The notes beneath the pieces were generated by a model. The model saw only the letters and a program-made list of their open reading frames with translations, was not told the origin of the DNA and did not search any database. 64,000 nt of DNA from Hordeum vulgare subsp. vulgare (lineage: Eukaryota > Streptophyta > Magnoliopsida > Poales > Poaceae). Shown piece after piece: positions 9,491 through 22,672 of this stretch (within the stretch, counting starts at the first letter, position 1; each line of letters starts with the position of its first letter). Both the position numbers and the translations under genes were made by a program. The stretch spans positions 166,762,689-166,826,688 of the forward strand of contig NC_058523.1 of the NCBI RefSeq assembly GCF_904849725.1, given 5' to 3'.

Positions 9491-11980
9491 TGTAGCTACC
9501 AGACCTCAATCAGTCCAGTCTCTATGCATCCGTGTCATCCCTGGATCGGTATGCTGACACGCACAGTACTTCGATGGGTATTATAACAGAGTAGCAATCA
9601 CACACATATTACATCGACTGTCTCAAAGAGAACTTATTACAATAATATGGCCTAAGGCCATCTAAAAATGATAACATCGGAAGGCTTGGAAGATAAAGTA
9701 GTTCCATCAACTCCAACGGCATAGCTGAGTGCAATACAACGACCTATGGCGCTTACTCGATATCTAAAAAGTCTGCAACATGAACATTGCAGCCCGAAAC
9801 GGGTCAGCACATGGAATATGCTCGCAAGGTAACACATAGAGAGTGAACAGAAATAGAAGTTATATCTACATGCATATTTGGCTGCTGGAAAGCTCTATGG
9901 TTAACAGTTTTGCATAAAGCCAAATTTCTTCCTATATTAGTGGAACAAAGTTTATTTAACTACGTTGTTAGTTATTAACAATGAGAAGGTTCCTCCAACT
10001 CAAACCCAAAATAATCATCATTAACCCACAAATTAATTTTGAGTGTTGAGATACACATGAAAGTCCAAGAACCAGATACTCAAGATGTCCATAACCGGGG
10101 AGACGGCTAATCATGATTAGTTTGTACACTCTGCAGAGGTTGTGCACTTTTCCCACAAGACTCGAAATACATCCATGGTCGGAGATTCGAGACACAGTCT
10201 TTCTGAAGCATTAACTCTCTACTTCTGGGTAGACCGTACCACCTATACCCTCTACATCTGCTAGTCTACCAGTTTGAGAGCTTCACACAACTTACTCAAC
10301 TATGCTAGAGCCCATAATAGCTTGCGGCTGCACTCGTAAGTTTCAGGTATGAATAGTCTTATGATCCCTTTGAAATTGGGTGGCGGACCTTTGGATGATC
10401 ACACGGTTCCCCCGGGATATCCTGACAGCCACTGGGGATTCGAGGGTGCCTCAAGCAATCCACCCAGATGTGTATTTAAGTAGCCACCTTAAGTTAACCT
10501 TTAATTAACAATACTCACATCTGTCATGGAAATCACTCACCCAAATAAGCATCTACGAGCATAGCATAGCAATAATAGCATAACGTAGAAGTAACTCCCA
10601 AAAGTTTGATAGTAAACAGGTAATAGGTTCTACCTCTGTATCTACTTCCCTATACCCACATGTTAATTAGATCCTAACCATGCAATGTGTGAGGGTCGAT
10701 CTAATGCAAAAAAATAGGGTAATAAGGGATATGATCAAAGCCTTACTTGCCTTGCTGATGATCCGCAAAACCTAGGGACTCATAGTAGCACGCTTCACAA
10801 TCCGTGTATTCTATCACAACAAACAGTAGCACACATAAGCAACAATATAGATGCACGGGAAAAATCGAATAAGATCTAACCATAAAGTTGAAGTAAAGAA
10901 CTTTGGTTTGCAAAAAGAATCAAATCAAACGGATCAACGAAACTCAAACTGCGAAAGAAACGAGATTCATTTACTAATCTGGACTAAAGTCAAAATTTTA
11001 TTTAAAATATATTTAACGAGATTCATTTACTAATCTGGAATAAAGTCAAAATTTTATTTAAAAAATATTGTGCCAGTGGATTAGTCGGAAATATAATTTC
11101 GTGACGAAAATCTGGGCGTTTGAATCACCTGATTCCGATAAACGAGCGAAAAGTTATACTAAAACGAAATTCGGATCAGGAATCGCGATCGAAATTAATC
11201 GTGGAAAAATCCCCGAAAATAAATCTGACCAACAGACGGACGAACGAACGTTCGTCGTCTGAAATTAATTAACGAACAGTGTTCGTTAAAATGAACGTAC
11301 GGACGAATGTCCGTTAATTAAATAAACCAAAAAATAAAATAAAAATAAATAAATAAATCTGGAAAAAATATTTTTTTCTACCTCGAGAGGCGTGCTCGAG
11401 CGAGTGGCAGCGGCGGGCCGCGGCTAGGGTTTGTGCGCAGGGGGGGAAGGTTTATATAGGCCTCCGGGGTCGGTTCGTTTTTTTTTAAATCGGACGAGAT
11501 AGAAATTTAAAAAGGAAGTCCATACGAACTCGGATTTCGATGAAACAAATTTTGCGGGACTCCTAAAAATGAGCCCTACAATGTGGACATTTTTAAAAGG
11601 CTGAAATAATATTTTGAAAAACGAGTATTTTCGTAAATCCAATAAAATAGCAAATAAAATCCAAATAAAAATTATTACTTGGCTTTAATATTTCCTCTCA
11701 AATATTTGTAAAATTTGGGAAAGTCATTTTATCCCCACTCTCATATTTTTATATATGAAATATTTGAAGAGAAAAATAACTAAAAACCAATGATCCTCTT
11801 TTCATTATTTGAGAAAATCCCAATATAAAAATAAATAAATTCCCAACTCTCTCCAAGGGTCCTTGAGTTGCTTAGAATTTTTACGATCAGCAATTATGCA
11901 AATAAAATATGCAAATAAAATATGATATGCAAGATGCTCTAATGCAATAACATTCCAAATTGGAAATTTGGGATGTTACA
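9491..11980 (-). repeat. 5' LTR of the chromodomain Gypsy
   Basis: This 2490 bp LTR is partner to 1618-4015. It differs mainly by indels: a duplicated segment of about 62 bp around 10965-11065 (ATTCATTTACTAATCTGGA repeated), a short A/T insertion near 11335, and a G run of 7 in place of 27. The palindrome CTAATCATGATTAG is at 10107-10120 and the inverted repeat around TTAACGAACA is at 11269-11289. A TATA box lies near 11452-11460. Confidence 0.92.
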
Positions 11981-11985
11981 TTATG

Positions 11986-13320
11986 TCATCTTTATAGATG
12001 CTGCTACTATGTGCTCCAAATTGGAAATTATGCAAATAAAATTTGGGAAACACTCCAAATATCTACTCTACTATACGAATCCGTTTGATTACTCATAGTT
12101 ATTCGGATTAGTGTCAAAGCTTGCATCGACGTAACCCTTTATGACGAACTCTTTAACCACCTCCATAATCGAGAAATATTTGTTAGTCCATCAGTTACTA
12201 AGGATAAATTTTGACCGTTGCTAGTGATTCAATCATGGATCACTCTGTGGACCTCTCAACAGACATGAGGCGAGGCACACATCAGGTGAGGTACTCAGCA
12301 TGGCATACTTCAGATTCTACGGCCAAGGCATAGAAGACGACCTTCGTCTATTCTCTTTATTCTACCAGGGTCAGGTTTTGTGTCTTACTCAAATTCACAC
12401 CTTACAACACAACCAAGAACTCCGTCTTTGCTGATCTATTTTGAACTCCTTCAAAAACTTGTCAATGCATGCATTTTGTTGAAACTTCTATTAAGCGTTT
12501 CGATCTATCTCCATAGATCTTGATGCTCAACGTTCAAGTAGCGCAATCCAGGTATTCCTTTGAAAAACTCCTTTAAAACAACCTTTTATGCTCTACAAAA
12601 ATTCTACATTACTTCTGATCCACAATATGTCAACCACATATACTTATCAGAAATTCTATAGTGCTCCCACTCACTTCTTTGTAAATACAAGTTTCTCATA
12701 AACCTTGTACAAACCCAAAATCTTTGATCATCTCATCAAAGTGTATATTCCAACTCCGAGATGCTTGCACCAGTCCATTGAAGGATCGCTGGAGCTTGCA
12801 TACTTGTTAGTATCCTTAGGATCGACAAAACATTCTGATTGTATCACATACAATCTTTCATCAAGGAAACCGTCGAGGAAACAATGTTTTGACTTCCTAT
12901 GTGCAATATTTCACAAATAATGCAGCAACTACTAACATAATTCCAACAGACTTTTAGCATCGCTATGAGTGAGAAAGTCTCATCATAGTCAACTCTTTGA
13001 TCTTGTCGAAAACATCTTTGCGACAAGTCGAGCTTTTCTTAATAGTGACTTATCACCATCATCGTCTGTCTTCCTTTTAAAGATCCATCTTTACTTAATA
13101 GTCTTACTGCCATCAAGCAGTTCTTCCAAAGTCTACACTTTGTTTTATACATGGATACTCTCTCGGATTTCATGGTCTCTAGCCATTTGTCGGAATCCGG
13201 GCCCACCATTGCTTCTCCATAACTCATAGGTTCATTGTTTCTCAACAACATGACCTCCAAGACAGGGTTACCATACCACTCTGTAGTAGTACGTGACCTT
13301 TGTCGACCTACGAGGTTTGT
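11986..13320 (-). pseudogene. Angela-like Copia RT/RNase H remnant
   Basis: The minus strand retains the RT entry region: MEVMLLRNNEPMSYGEAMVG then DSDKWLETMKSE at 13260-13150, and a broken VDYDETFSLIAMLK at about 13000. Frameshifts and stops follow every few dozen codons. The rest down to 11986 is too degraded to place the YVDD box with confidence. Copia RT/RNase H is the expected content, and the next bases are the Gypsy target duplication. Confidence 0.75.
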
Positions 13321-13338
13321 AGTAACTTGATCGGATGC

Positions 13339-14000
13339 TCAATGATCACTATCATCAGCTTCCACTTCAATTGGTGTAGGCGCCACAGGAACAACTTCCT
13401 GCGCCCTGCTACACACTGTTTGAAGTGATGGTTCAATAACCTCATCAAGTTCTACTACCCTCCCACTCAATTCTTTTGAGAGAAACCTTTCCTCGAGAAT
13501 GGATCCGTTTCTAGAAACAAACAATTTGCTTCCGGATCTGAGATAGGAGATGTATCCAACTGTTTTGGATATCCTATGAAGATGCATTTATCTGCTTTGG
13601 GTTCGAGCTTATCAGAGTGAAACCTTTTCACATAAGCATCGCAGCCCCAAACTTTCAAGAAACGACAGCTTTGGTTTCTCTATACCATAGTCTATACTGT
13701 GTTATCTCAATGGAAATATGCGGTGCCCTATTTAAAGTGAATGTGGTTGTCTCTAATGCATAACCCATAAACGATAGTGGTAATTCCATAAGAGACATCA
13801 TAGTATGCACCATATCAAATAAGGTGTGGCTATGACGTTTAGACACATCATTACACTATGGTGTTCTAGGTGGCATGAATTGCGAAACAATTTTCACTTT
13901 GTCTTAACTGCATACCAAAAACTCGTAACTCAGATATTCATGTCTATGATCAAAATCCTCTTGTCACGACGATCTTCACTCTAAAATTGCTTTGAACTTT
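13339..14000 (-). pseudogene. Angela-like Copia integrase remnant
   Basis: Recognisable Copia integrase C-terminal pieces lie in several frames: DMVHTMMSLMELPLSFMGYA then LNRAPHISIE (13846-13655), VWGCDAYVKR then KADKCIFIGYP (13658-13467), and the SGRVVELDE tail (13587-13339). These match the Angela/BARE polyprotein as I remember it. Frame changes between the pieces show it is dead. Upstream, 14000-14350 holds a direct duplication of about 85 bp (GGAGCTTCTTCATGCATTT, seen near 14225 and 14305). Confidence 0.8.
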
Positions 14001-14349
14001 TCAATATTTCAGACTTGTGATTCATCAAGTAAATACTCCTCTATCCACTCAAATCGTCAGTGAAGTAAGAGCATAACGATATCCACTGCGTGCCTTATCA
14101 CTCATTGGACTGCACACATCAAAAATGCATTACTCCCAACAAGTTACTTTCTTGTTTCATGTGGCATGTTTTGCTTGTCTCAAGTGATTCAAAATCAAGT
14201 GAGTCTAAACGATCCATCTCTATGGAGCTTCTTCATGCATTTATACCAACAGGTATGGTTTGCATGTCTCAAACGTTTCAAAAATGAGTGAGTACAAAAA
14301 TCCATCAGCATGGAGCTTCTTCATGCATTTTATACCAACATGACTCAAG

Positions 14350-16876
14350 TGGCAGTGCCACAACTAAGTGGTATTATGATTATTACTTTGCATCTTTTGG
14401 CACCAATATTATGAACATGTGTAACACTACAATCGAGATTCAATAAACCATTGAGGGTAATTTTTCAAGCAAATAGAACAACTATTATTCTCTTTAAATG
14501 AATAATCGTATTGCAAAAACATGATCCAATCATGTTCATGCTCAACGCGAACACCAAATAACATTTATTTAGGTTTTACCACCAATCCCGATGATAGAGG
14601 GAGCGTGCGATGTTTGATCACATCAACCTTGGAAACACTTCCAACACGTATCGTCACCTTGCTTTTAGCTAGTCTCCGTTTATTCCGTAGCTTTCATTTC
14701 GTGTTACTAATCACTTAGCAACCGAACCGGTATCCAATACCCTTGCGCTACGAGGAGTACCAGTAAAGTACACAGCAACATCATGTATATCAAATATACT
14801 TCTTTAGACTTTTGCCAGCCTTCTTATATACCAAGCATCTAGGGTAGCTCCGCCTCAGTGACCGTTCCCCTCATAAGAGAAGCACTTAGTCTCGGGTTTG
14901 GGTTTAATCATGGGTCTCTTCATTAGTGCAGCAACTGTTTTGCCGTTTCACGAAGTATCCCTTCTAGACCTTGCCTTTCTTGAAACTTAGTGGTTTTACT
15001 AACCATCAACTATTGATGCTCCTTCTTGATCTCTACTTTCGCAGTGTCAAACATCGCGAATCACTCAAGGATCATTGTATCTATCCTTGATATGTTATAG
15101 TTCATCACGAAGCTCTAGCAGCTTAGTGGCAGTGACTTTTGGAGAACCATCACTATCTCATCTGGAAGATTAACTCCCACTTGATTTAAGCAATTGTTGT
15201 ACTCAGACAATCTGAGAACATGCTTAACGATTTTGAGCTTTTCTCCTTTACTTTGTAGACAAAGAATCTTGTCGGAGGTCTCATACCTCTTAACAAGGGC
15301 ACAAGCATGAAATCACAATTTCATCTCTTTAGAACATCTCTTATGTTCCGTGACGTTTCAAAACGTCTTTGGTGCCTTGCTTCTAAGCCATTAAGTATTT
15401 TGCACTGAACTATCACGTAGTCATCAGAAACGTGTATGTCAGATGTTCACAACATTCACAAACGACGCTCGAGGTGCAGCACACCGAGTGGTGCATTAAG
15501 GACATAAGCCTTCTGCGCAGCAACGAGAACAATCCTCAGTTTTACAGACTCGTTCCGCAAAGTTTGCTACTATCAACTTTCAACTAAATTTTCTCTAGGA
15601 GCATATAAAAAATAGTAGAGCTATAGTGCAAGCTACATCGTAATTCGCAAAGACCATTAGACTATGTTCATGATAATTAGTTCAATTAATCATATTACAT
15701 AAGAACTCCCACTCAAAAAGTACATCTCTCTAGTCATTTGAGTGGTACATGATCCAAATCCACTATCTCAAGTCCGATCATCACGTGAGTCGAGAATAGT
15801 TTCAGTGGTAAGCATCTCTATGCTAATCATATCAACTACACGATTCATGCTCGACCTTTCGGTCTCACGTGTTCCGAGGCCATGTCTGCACATGCTAGGC
15901 TCGCCAAGCTTAACCCGAGTGTTCCGCGTGTGCAACTGTTTTGCACCCGTTGTATGTGAACGTTGAGTCTATCAGACCCGATCATCACGTGGTGTCTCAA
16001 AACGATGAACTGTAGCAACGGTGCACAGTCGGGTAGAACACAATTTTGTCTTGAAATTTTAGTGGGAGATCACCTCATAATTCTACCGTCGTTCTAAGCA
16101 TAATAAGGTGCATAAAGGATTAACATCACATGAAATTCATAAGTGACATGATATGGCCATCATCATGTGCTTCTTGATCTCCATCACAAAAGCATCGGCA
16201 GGATCTTCTTGTCACCGGCTCCACACCATGATCTACATCATCATGATCTGCATCAAAGTGTTGCCATCGGGGTTGTCGTGCTATTCATGCTATTACTACT
16301 AAAGCTACATCCTAGCAATATAGTAAACGTATCTGCAAGGACGAACGTTAGTTTAAAGACAACCCTATGGCTCCTGCCGGTTGCCGTACCATCGACGTGC
16401 AAGTCGATATTAACTATTACAACATGATCATCTCATACATCCAATATATCACATCACGTCATTGGCCATATCACATCACAAGCATACCCTGCAAAAACAA
16501 GTTAGACGTCCTCTAATTGTTGTTGCATGTTTTACGTGGTTGCCATGGGTATCTAGTAGGATCGCATCTTACTTACGCAAACACCACAACGGAGATGTAT
16601 GAATTTCTATTTAACCTCTCTCCAAGGACCTCCTCGGTCAAATCCGATTCAACTAAAGTTGGAGAAACTGACACTCGCCAGTCAACTTTGAGCAACGGGG
16701 TTGCTCGTAGCGATGAAACCAGTCTCTCGTAAGCGTACGAGTAATGTCGGTCCGAGCCGCTTCGATCCAACAATACCGCGGAATCAAGAAAAGAATAAGG
16801 AGGGCAGCAAATGACACATCACCACCCACAAAAACTTTTGTGTTCTACTCGAGATAACATCTACGCATGAACCTAG
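14350..16876 (-). pseudogene. Angela-like Copia leader, gag and protease remnants
   Basis: By position this is the 5' leader, gag and protease of the Copia. The only coding trace I trust is a protease-region fragment near 14560-14600 (SGLVV in a frame with stops), plus a degraded gag-like segment near 15060-15150. There is no open frame over about 90 codons. The leader is adjacent to the PBS at 16877-16888. Everything here is strongly decayed. Confidence 0.55.
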
Positions 16877-16888
16877 CTCATGATGCCA
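16877..16888 (-). other. Degenerate primer binding site of Angela-like Copia
   Basis: The minus strand reads TGGCATCATGAGC next to the LTR end at 16890. It resembles the iMet site TGGTATCAGAGC with a substitution and an inserted base. Location supports the call. Confidence 0.65.
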
Positions 16889-16889
16889 T

Positions 16890-18711
16890 TGGTGGGGAAC
16901 GTCGCAAGGGAAACAAAAAATTTCCTACGCGCACGAAGACCTATCATGGTGATGTCCATCTACGAGAGGGGATTTCCGATCTATGTGCCCTTGTAGATCG
17001 CACATCAGAAGCGTTAATAAACGCGGTTGATGTAGTGGAACGACCTCACGTCCCTCGATCCGCCCCGCGAACAGTCCCACGAACAGTCCCGCGATCCGCT
17101 CTGATCTAGTGCCGAACGGACGGCACCTGCGTGTTCAGCACACGTATAGCTCGATGATGATCTCGGCCTTCCTGATCCAGCAAGAGAGACGGAGAGTTAG
17201 ATGAGTTGTCCGGCAGCGTGACGGCGATCCGGAGGTTGGTGGTGATCTTAACTTAGCAGGGCTCCGCCCGAGCTCCGCAGAAATGCGATCTAGAGGAAAA
17301 ACCATGGAGGTATGTGGTCGGGCTGCCGTGGCAAAGTTGTCTCAAATCAGCCCTAATACTTCCGTATATATAGGTGGGAGGGGAGGGGCCTTGCCTTGAG
17401 GCTCGAGGAGCCCCAAGGGGGTCGGCCGAAGGGGGGGAGGAGGAGTCCTCCTCCAATCCTAGTCCAACTAGGATTGGAAGGGGGAGTCCTTCTCTATTTT
17501 CCCACTTCCCCTTTTTTCTTTCTCTTTGATTTTTCTTCTCTCCTGCACAAGGGCCCTCTTGGGCTTGCGCACCAGCCCACTAAGGGCTGGTGCAGCGACC
17601 CTAAGGCCTATGGGCTTCCCCGGGGTGGGATGCCCCCCCAAAGAACATCCGGAACCCATTCGTCACTCCCGGTACATTCCCGGTAATGCCGAAAACTTTC
17701 CGATAATCAAATGAGGTCATCCTATATATCAATCTTCATCTCCAAACCATTCTAGAAACCCTCGTGACGTCCTTGATCTCATCCGGGACACTGAACAACA
17801 TTCAATAACCAACCATATAACTCAAATACGCATAAAGCAACGCCGAACCTTAAGTGCGCAGACCCTGCGGGTTTGAATACTATGTAGACATGACCCGAGG
17901 GACTCCTCAGTCAATATCCAATAGCGGGACCTGGATGCCCATAGTGGATCCTACATATTCTATGAAGATCTTATCATTTGAACCTCAGTGCCAAGGATTC
18001 ATATAATCCCGTATGTCATTCCCTTTGTCCTTCAGTATGTTACTTGCCCGAGATTCGATCGTCAGTATCCGCATACCTATTTCAATCTCATTTACCGGCA
18101 AGTCTCTTTCCTCGTTTCGTAATACAAGATCCCGTGATTTACACTAAGTCACATTGCTTCCAAGGCTTGTGTGTGATGTTGTATTACCGAGTGGGCCCCG
18201 AGATACCTCTCCGTCACGCGGAGTGACAAATCCCAGTCTTGATCCGTACTAACTCAACGGACACCTTCGGAGATACCTGTAGAGCATCTTTATAGTCACC
18301 CAGTTACATTGCGACGTTTGATACACAAAAGGTATTCCTCCGGTGCCAGGGAGTTATATGATCTCATGGTCATAGGCATAAATACTTGACACGTAGAAAA
18401 CAGTAGCAACAAAATGACACGATCAACATGCTACATCTATTAGTTTGGGTCTAGTCCATCACATGATTCTCCTAATGATGTGATCCCATTATCAAGCGAC
18501 AACACTTTCCTATGGTCAGGAAACCTTGACCATCTTTGATCAACGAGCTAGTCAATTAGAGGCTTACTAGGGACAGTGTTTTGTCTATGTATCCACACAA
18601 GTATTGTGTTTCCAAACAATACAATTATAGCATGAATAATAAACGATTATCATGAACAAAGAAATATAATAATAACTAATTTATTATTGCCACTAGGGCA
18701 TATTTCCAACA
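16890..18711 (-). repeat. 5' LTR of Angela-like Copia (full length)
   Basis: This complete LTR is about 1.82 kb. The minus strand starts TGTTGGAAATATGCC at 18711 and ends CCCCACCA at 16890. A TATA-like TATATATA lies at 17365-17372 with GC-rich flanks. It matches 1-1449 closely, so insertion is not very ancient. Frames in it (for example 17253-17456, 17396-17686) are not genes. Confidence 0.93.
17365..17372 (-). promoter_or_regulatory. TATA box in Angela-like LTR
   Basis: The minus strand reads CCTATATATACGGAAG, conserved in the other LTR at 112-119. It is the likely promoter of the Copia element. Confidence 0.6.
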
Positions 18712-21138
18712 TAGTCTTGGTAATGGTTGTTTGATCCTGCTGGAAAAAGACAGAAACTTTTCGCTCACGAGATGATTTTTCATTTTTATTCAGAAAGAGC
18801 TTTTGAGTTGATTCTTTTTTATGCTGGTTGATATGCCTTTTCCCAGGCCGTCGTAAGTTTTTAGATTTTTTGAGGTATCAGAAGTATACGACGTATACAG
18901 ATTGCTACAGACTGGTCTGTTTTTGGCAGATTCTGTTTTTGTTGAGTTGGTTGCTTGTTTTGATGAAACAATGGTTAGTATCGGGGGGTACTAGCCATGG
19001 AAAAGTGATAATACAGTAGACCAACACCAATATAAATAGAATTCAAGTTTTCTATAGTACCAAAAGAAGTGGTAGTTTGTTTTCTTGTGCTAATGTTATC
19101 ATGAGTTTCTGTTTAAGTTTTGTGTTGTGAAGTTTTCATGTTTTGGGTGATGTTCTCATGGACAAAGAGATAAGGAGTGGAAAGAGCTCAAGCTTGGGGA
19201 TGCCCAAGGCATCCCAAGCCAAATTCAAGGACACCAAAAAGCCTAAGCTTGGGAATGCCCCGGGAAGGCATCCCCTCTTTCGTCTTCAATCCATCGGTAA
19301 CATTACTTGGAGCTATATTTTTATTCACCACATGATATGTGTTTTGCTTGGAGCGTCTTGTATCTTACGAGTCTTTTCTTTTTGTTGTGTCACAATCATC
19401 CTTGCTGCACACCTTTTTGAGAGAGAGAGAGACATGCACTCATCGCGATTTTGCTAGAATGCTCATAGTGCTTCACTTATATCTTTTTGAGCTAGATACT
19501 TTTGCTCTATGTGCTTCACTTATATCTTTTAGAGCACGGCGGTGCGTGATTTCGTAGTTGGCTCCTCTTCATGTGCATTGAATAGAAAGAGAAGTTTTGA
19601 TTCCTCTCAAATAGTTTTGAGACGTGGATTTGGTAATATTAAGAGCTATGTTAGTAGGGTGTTGTGAATCTAGAAATACTTGTGTTGAAGTTAGTGATTC
19701 CCGTAGCATGCACGTATGGTGAACCACTATGTTAGGAAGTCAGAGCATAACTGATCTATTGATTGTCATCCTTTGTGTTGAGGTCGGGATCGCGCGATGG
19801 TTAACACCTACCAACCCTTCCCCGAGGAGTATGCGTTTAGCACTTTGTTTCAATTACTAATAAAAACTTTCGTAACAAGTATGTGAGTTCCTCATGACTA
19901 ATGTGAGTCCATGGTATAGATGCACTTTCACCTTCCACCATTGCTAGCCTCTCTAGTGCCGCGCAATTCTCGCCGGTGCACAAACCCACCATATTCCTTC
20001 CTCAAAACAGCCACCATACCTACCTACTATGGCATTTTCATAGCCATTCCGAGATATATTGCCAGGCAACTCCCACCGTTTCGTCTCATGACTTGTGCCG
20101 TCACTCTCATATTGCCATTGCATGATCATAAGATAGCTAGCGAGATGTTTCAACGTCATACGCCAAGCTAGATCGTTGCACATCCCGGTACGCTTCCGGA
20201 GGCATTTCCTATAGAGTCATCATCATTTTGAGCTGTGAGTAAATAAAAGTGTGATGATCATCATTATTAGAGCATTGTCTCATGTGAGGAATTAAAAAAA
20301 AAAGAGGCCAAAGATCCCAAAAAAAGGAGAATAAAAAAAGAGGCCTAAGAGCCCAATTGAAAAAAGAGAGAAGGGACAATGCTACTATCTTTTTCCACAC
20401 TTGTGCTCCATAATAGCACCATGTTCTTCATGATTGAGAGCTTCTTGCTTTGTCAGTACCATATGCTAGTGGGAATCTTCATTATATAACTTGGCTAGTA
20501 TATTCCAATGATGGGCTTCCTCAAAATTTCCCTAGGTCTTCGTGAGCAAGCAAGTTGGATGCACACCCACTAGTTTTCCTTTTGAGCTTTCACATACTTA
20601 TAGCTCTAGTGCATCTCTTGTATGGCAATCCCTACTCATTCACATTGATATCTATTAATGGGCATCTCCATAGCCTTTTGATACGCCGAGTCAATGTGAC
20701 CATCTCCTCCTTTTTGTCTCACAACCACCACCACATTCTATTCCACTTATAGTGCTATATCCATGGCTCGCGCTCATGTATTGCGTGATAGTTATAAAAA
20801 GTTTGAGAAAGTAAGAGTGTGAAAACAATTACTTGGCCAATATCGGGGTTGTGCATGATTTACAATAGTTGTGTGAGGATGATGGAGCATAGCCAGACTA
20901 TATGATTTTGTAGGGATAACTTTCCTTGGCCTTGTTATTTTCAAAGTTCATGATTACCTTGCTAGTTTGCTTGAAGTATTATTGTTTTCATGTCAATAGC
21001 AAACTATTGTTTCGAATCTTACGGATCTGAACATTCATGTCACGTGAAAGAAGTTGCAAAGGACAACTATGCTAGGTAGCATTCCACATCAAAAATTCAT
21101 TTTTTATCACTTCTCTACTCGAGGACGAGCAGGAGTTA
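18712..21138 (+). other. Non-coding 3' interior of the Sabrina-like Gypsy
   Basis: There is no coding region longer than about 100 codons, and none that I recognise. Notable content: two purine-tract-like copies (AGCTTGGGGATG at about 19190 and AAGCTTGGGAATG at 19245), each followed by an inverted GGCATCCC; A/G-rich runs near 20290-20380; and text typical of this family up to the real purine tract at 21139. It is spacer sequence of the element, probably the 3' untranslated region. Confidence 0.75.
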
Positions 21139-21152
21139 TGCTTGGGGATGTT
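21139..21152 (+). other. Polypurine tract of the Sabrina-like Gypsy
   Basis: TGCTTGGGGATGTT ends exactly at the LTR start TGATACGTC (21153). The core CTTGGGGATG is repeated upstream near 19190. Confidence 0.75.
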
Positions 21153-22670
21153 TGATACGTCTCCAACGTATCTATAATTTTTGATGGTTTCATGCTATTA
21201 TCTTGTCAAACTTTGGATGTTTTGCATGCCTTTTATATATTTTTTGGGACTAACTTATTAACTCAGTGCCAAGTGTCAGTTCCCGTTTTCCATGTTTTTG
21301 ACCCCTTTGAGGGGAGATTTTGAAACGGAGTCCAAACGGAATAAAATCCCAGAAAAGAATTTTTCCGTAACGGAAGAAGATCAGGAGACTTGAGAGCCAA
21401 GGTAGGGGGGTCCCAGGGGCCCCACAAGCCCTCACCCCCCGGCCAGGGGGGAGGCCGTGGCCCACGGGCTTGTGGGCCCCGTGGACGCCCTTTTCCCTAG
21501 GGGTTGCGCCTATATATTTCCTAAAAAACCCAAAAAAATCAGGAGATCATCGAAAGTACTTTTCCGCCGCCGCAAGCTTCTGTCTCCGCAAGATCCCGTC
21601 TGGGGCACGTTCTGGTGCCCTGCCTGAGGGAGGATTTCGACACGGAGGGATTCTTCATCAACACCATGACCTCTCCGATGATGCGTGAGTAGTTCACCAT
21701 AGATCTACGGGTCCATAGCTAGTAACTAGATGGCTTCTTTCTCTCTCTTGGATTTTCAATACAAAGTTCTCCATGATCTTCACGGAGATCTATCCGATGT
21801 AATCTTCTTTTGCAGTGTGTTTGTCGAGATCCGATGAATTGTGGATTTATGATCAGATTATCTATGAATCTTATTTGAGTTTCTTCTGATATCTCTTATG
21901 CACGATTTCATATCCTTGTAATTCTCTTCGAGTTATGGGTTTTGTCTGGCCAACTAGATCTATGATTCTTGCAATGGGAGAAGTGCTTGGTTTTTGGTTC
22001 ATACCGTGCGGTGACGTCACCCAGTGACAGAAGGGGTAGCGAGGCACGCATCATGTTGTTGCCATCAAGGGTAAAAAGATGGGGTTTTCATCATTGGTTT
22101 GAGATTATCCCTCTACATCATGTCATCTTGCTTAAGGCGTTACTCTGTTCGTCATGAACTCAATACACTAGATGCATCCTGGATAGCGGTCGATTTGTGG
22201 AGTAATAGTAGTAGATGCAGAAAGTATCGGTCTACTTCTCTCGGACGTGATGCCTATATGTATGATCATTGCCTTAGATATCATCATGACTTTGTGCGGT
22301 TCTATCAATTGCTCGACTGTAATTTGTTCACCCACCGTGATATTTGCTATTTTGAGAGAAGCCTCTAGTGAACACTATGGCCCCCGGGTCTACTCCACAC
22401 CATATTTTCAGCCTTACACTTTTTACTTCGTTGCACTTTCCGCCTTCAGATCTCACTTTGCAAACAATCTTGAAGGGATTGACAACCCCTTTGAAGCGTT
22501 GGGTGCAAGCTTGTTTGTGTTTGCGCAGGTACTCTGGACTTGACGAGACCGTCCTTCTGGATCGATACCTTGGTTCTCAAACTGAGGGAAATACTTACTG
22601 CTCCTGTGTGCATCACCCTTTCCTCTTCAAGGGAAAAACCAACGCAAACCCAGTCTCCGTCAACGTGTCA
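21153..22670 (+). repeat. LTR of the Sabrina-like Gypsy
   Basis: This LTR of about 1518 bp begins TGATACGTCTCC and ends GTGTCA. A TATA-like TATATAT lies at 21511-21517, after the GC-rich stretch 21400-21500. It is flanked by a purine tract on the left and a PBS on the right, so it is at once the 3' LTR of one unit and the 5' LTR of another. The reading frame beginning at 22368 runs from this LTR into the neighbouring Tat RT by chance. Confidence 0.88.
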
Positions 22671-22672
22671 AT

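Larger units (their letters stand above)
1618..11980 (-). mobile_element. Chromodomain Gypsy retrotransposon (Tekay/Del-like), complete but defective
   Basis: This is a complete insertion of 10.4 kb on the minus strand. LTRs are 1618-4015 and 9491-11980; both start with TGT and end with ACA. A perfect 5 bp target duplication, TTATG, lies at 1613-1617 and 11981-11985. The iMet-type PBS TGGTATCAGAGC is at 9475-9486. Internal order on the minus strand is extra ORF, gag, protease, RT, RNase H, integrase, chromodomain. That order and the C-terminal chromodomain place it among chromoviruses; the Tekay/Del lineage is the best fit by PBS, long LTRs and protein style. I cannot name the wheat family. 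Several nonsense codons and frameshifts make it non-autonomous. The LTRs have diverged by indels since insertion. Confidence 0.92.
1..18711 (-). mobile_element. Angela/BARE/WIS-like Copia retrotransposon, interrupted
   Basis: The element lies on the minus strand. Its 5' LTR is at 16890-18711 and its 3' LTR is at 1-1449, cut by the window edge. LTRs read TGTTGGAAATATGCC at one end, as in the Triticeae Angela/BARE/WIS group (recognised from memory). A degenerate iMet primer site adjoins the 5' LTR and a purine tract adjoins the 3' LTR. Without the nested Gypsy at 1618-11980, the interior is about 5.1 kb, near the expected size, but gag, protease, integrase and RT are all broken. The far end is outside the window, so the target duplication cannot be checked; the bases after the 5' LTR (18712-18716) are TAGTC. 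It is inserted into Sabrina-like sequence on the right. Confidence 0.9.
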
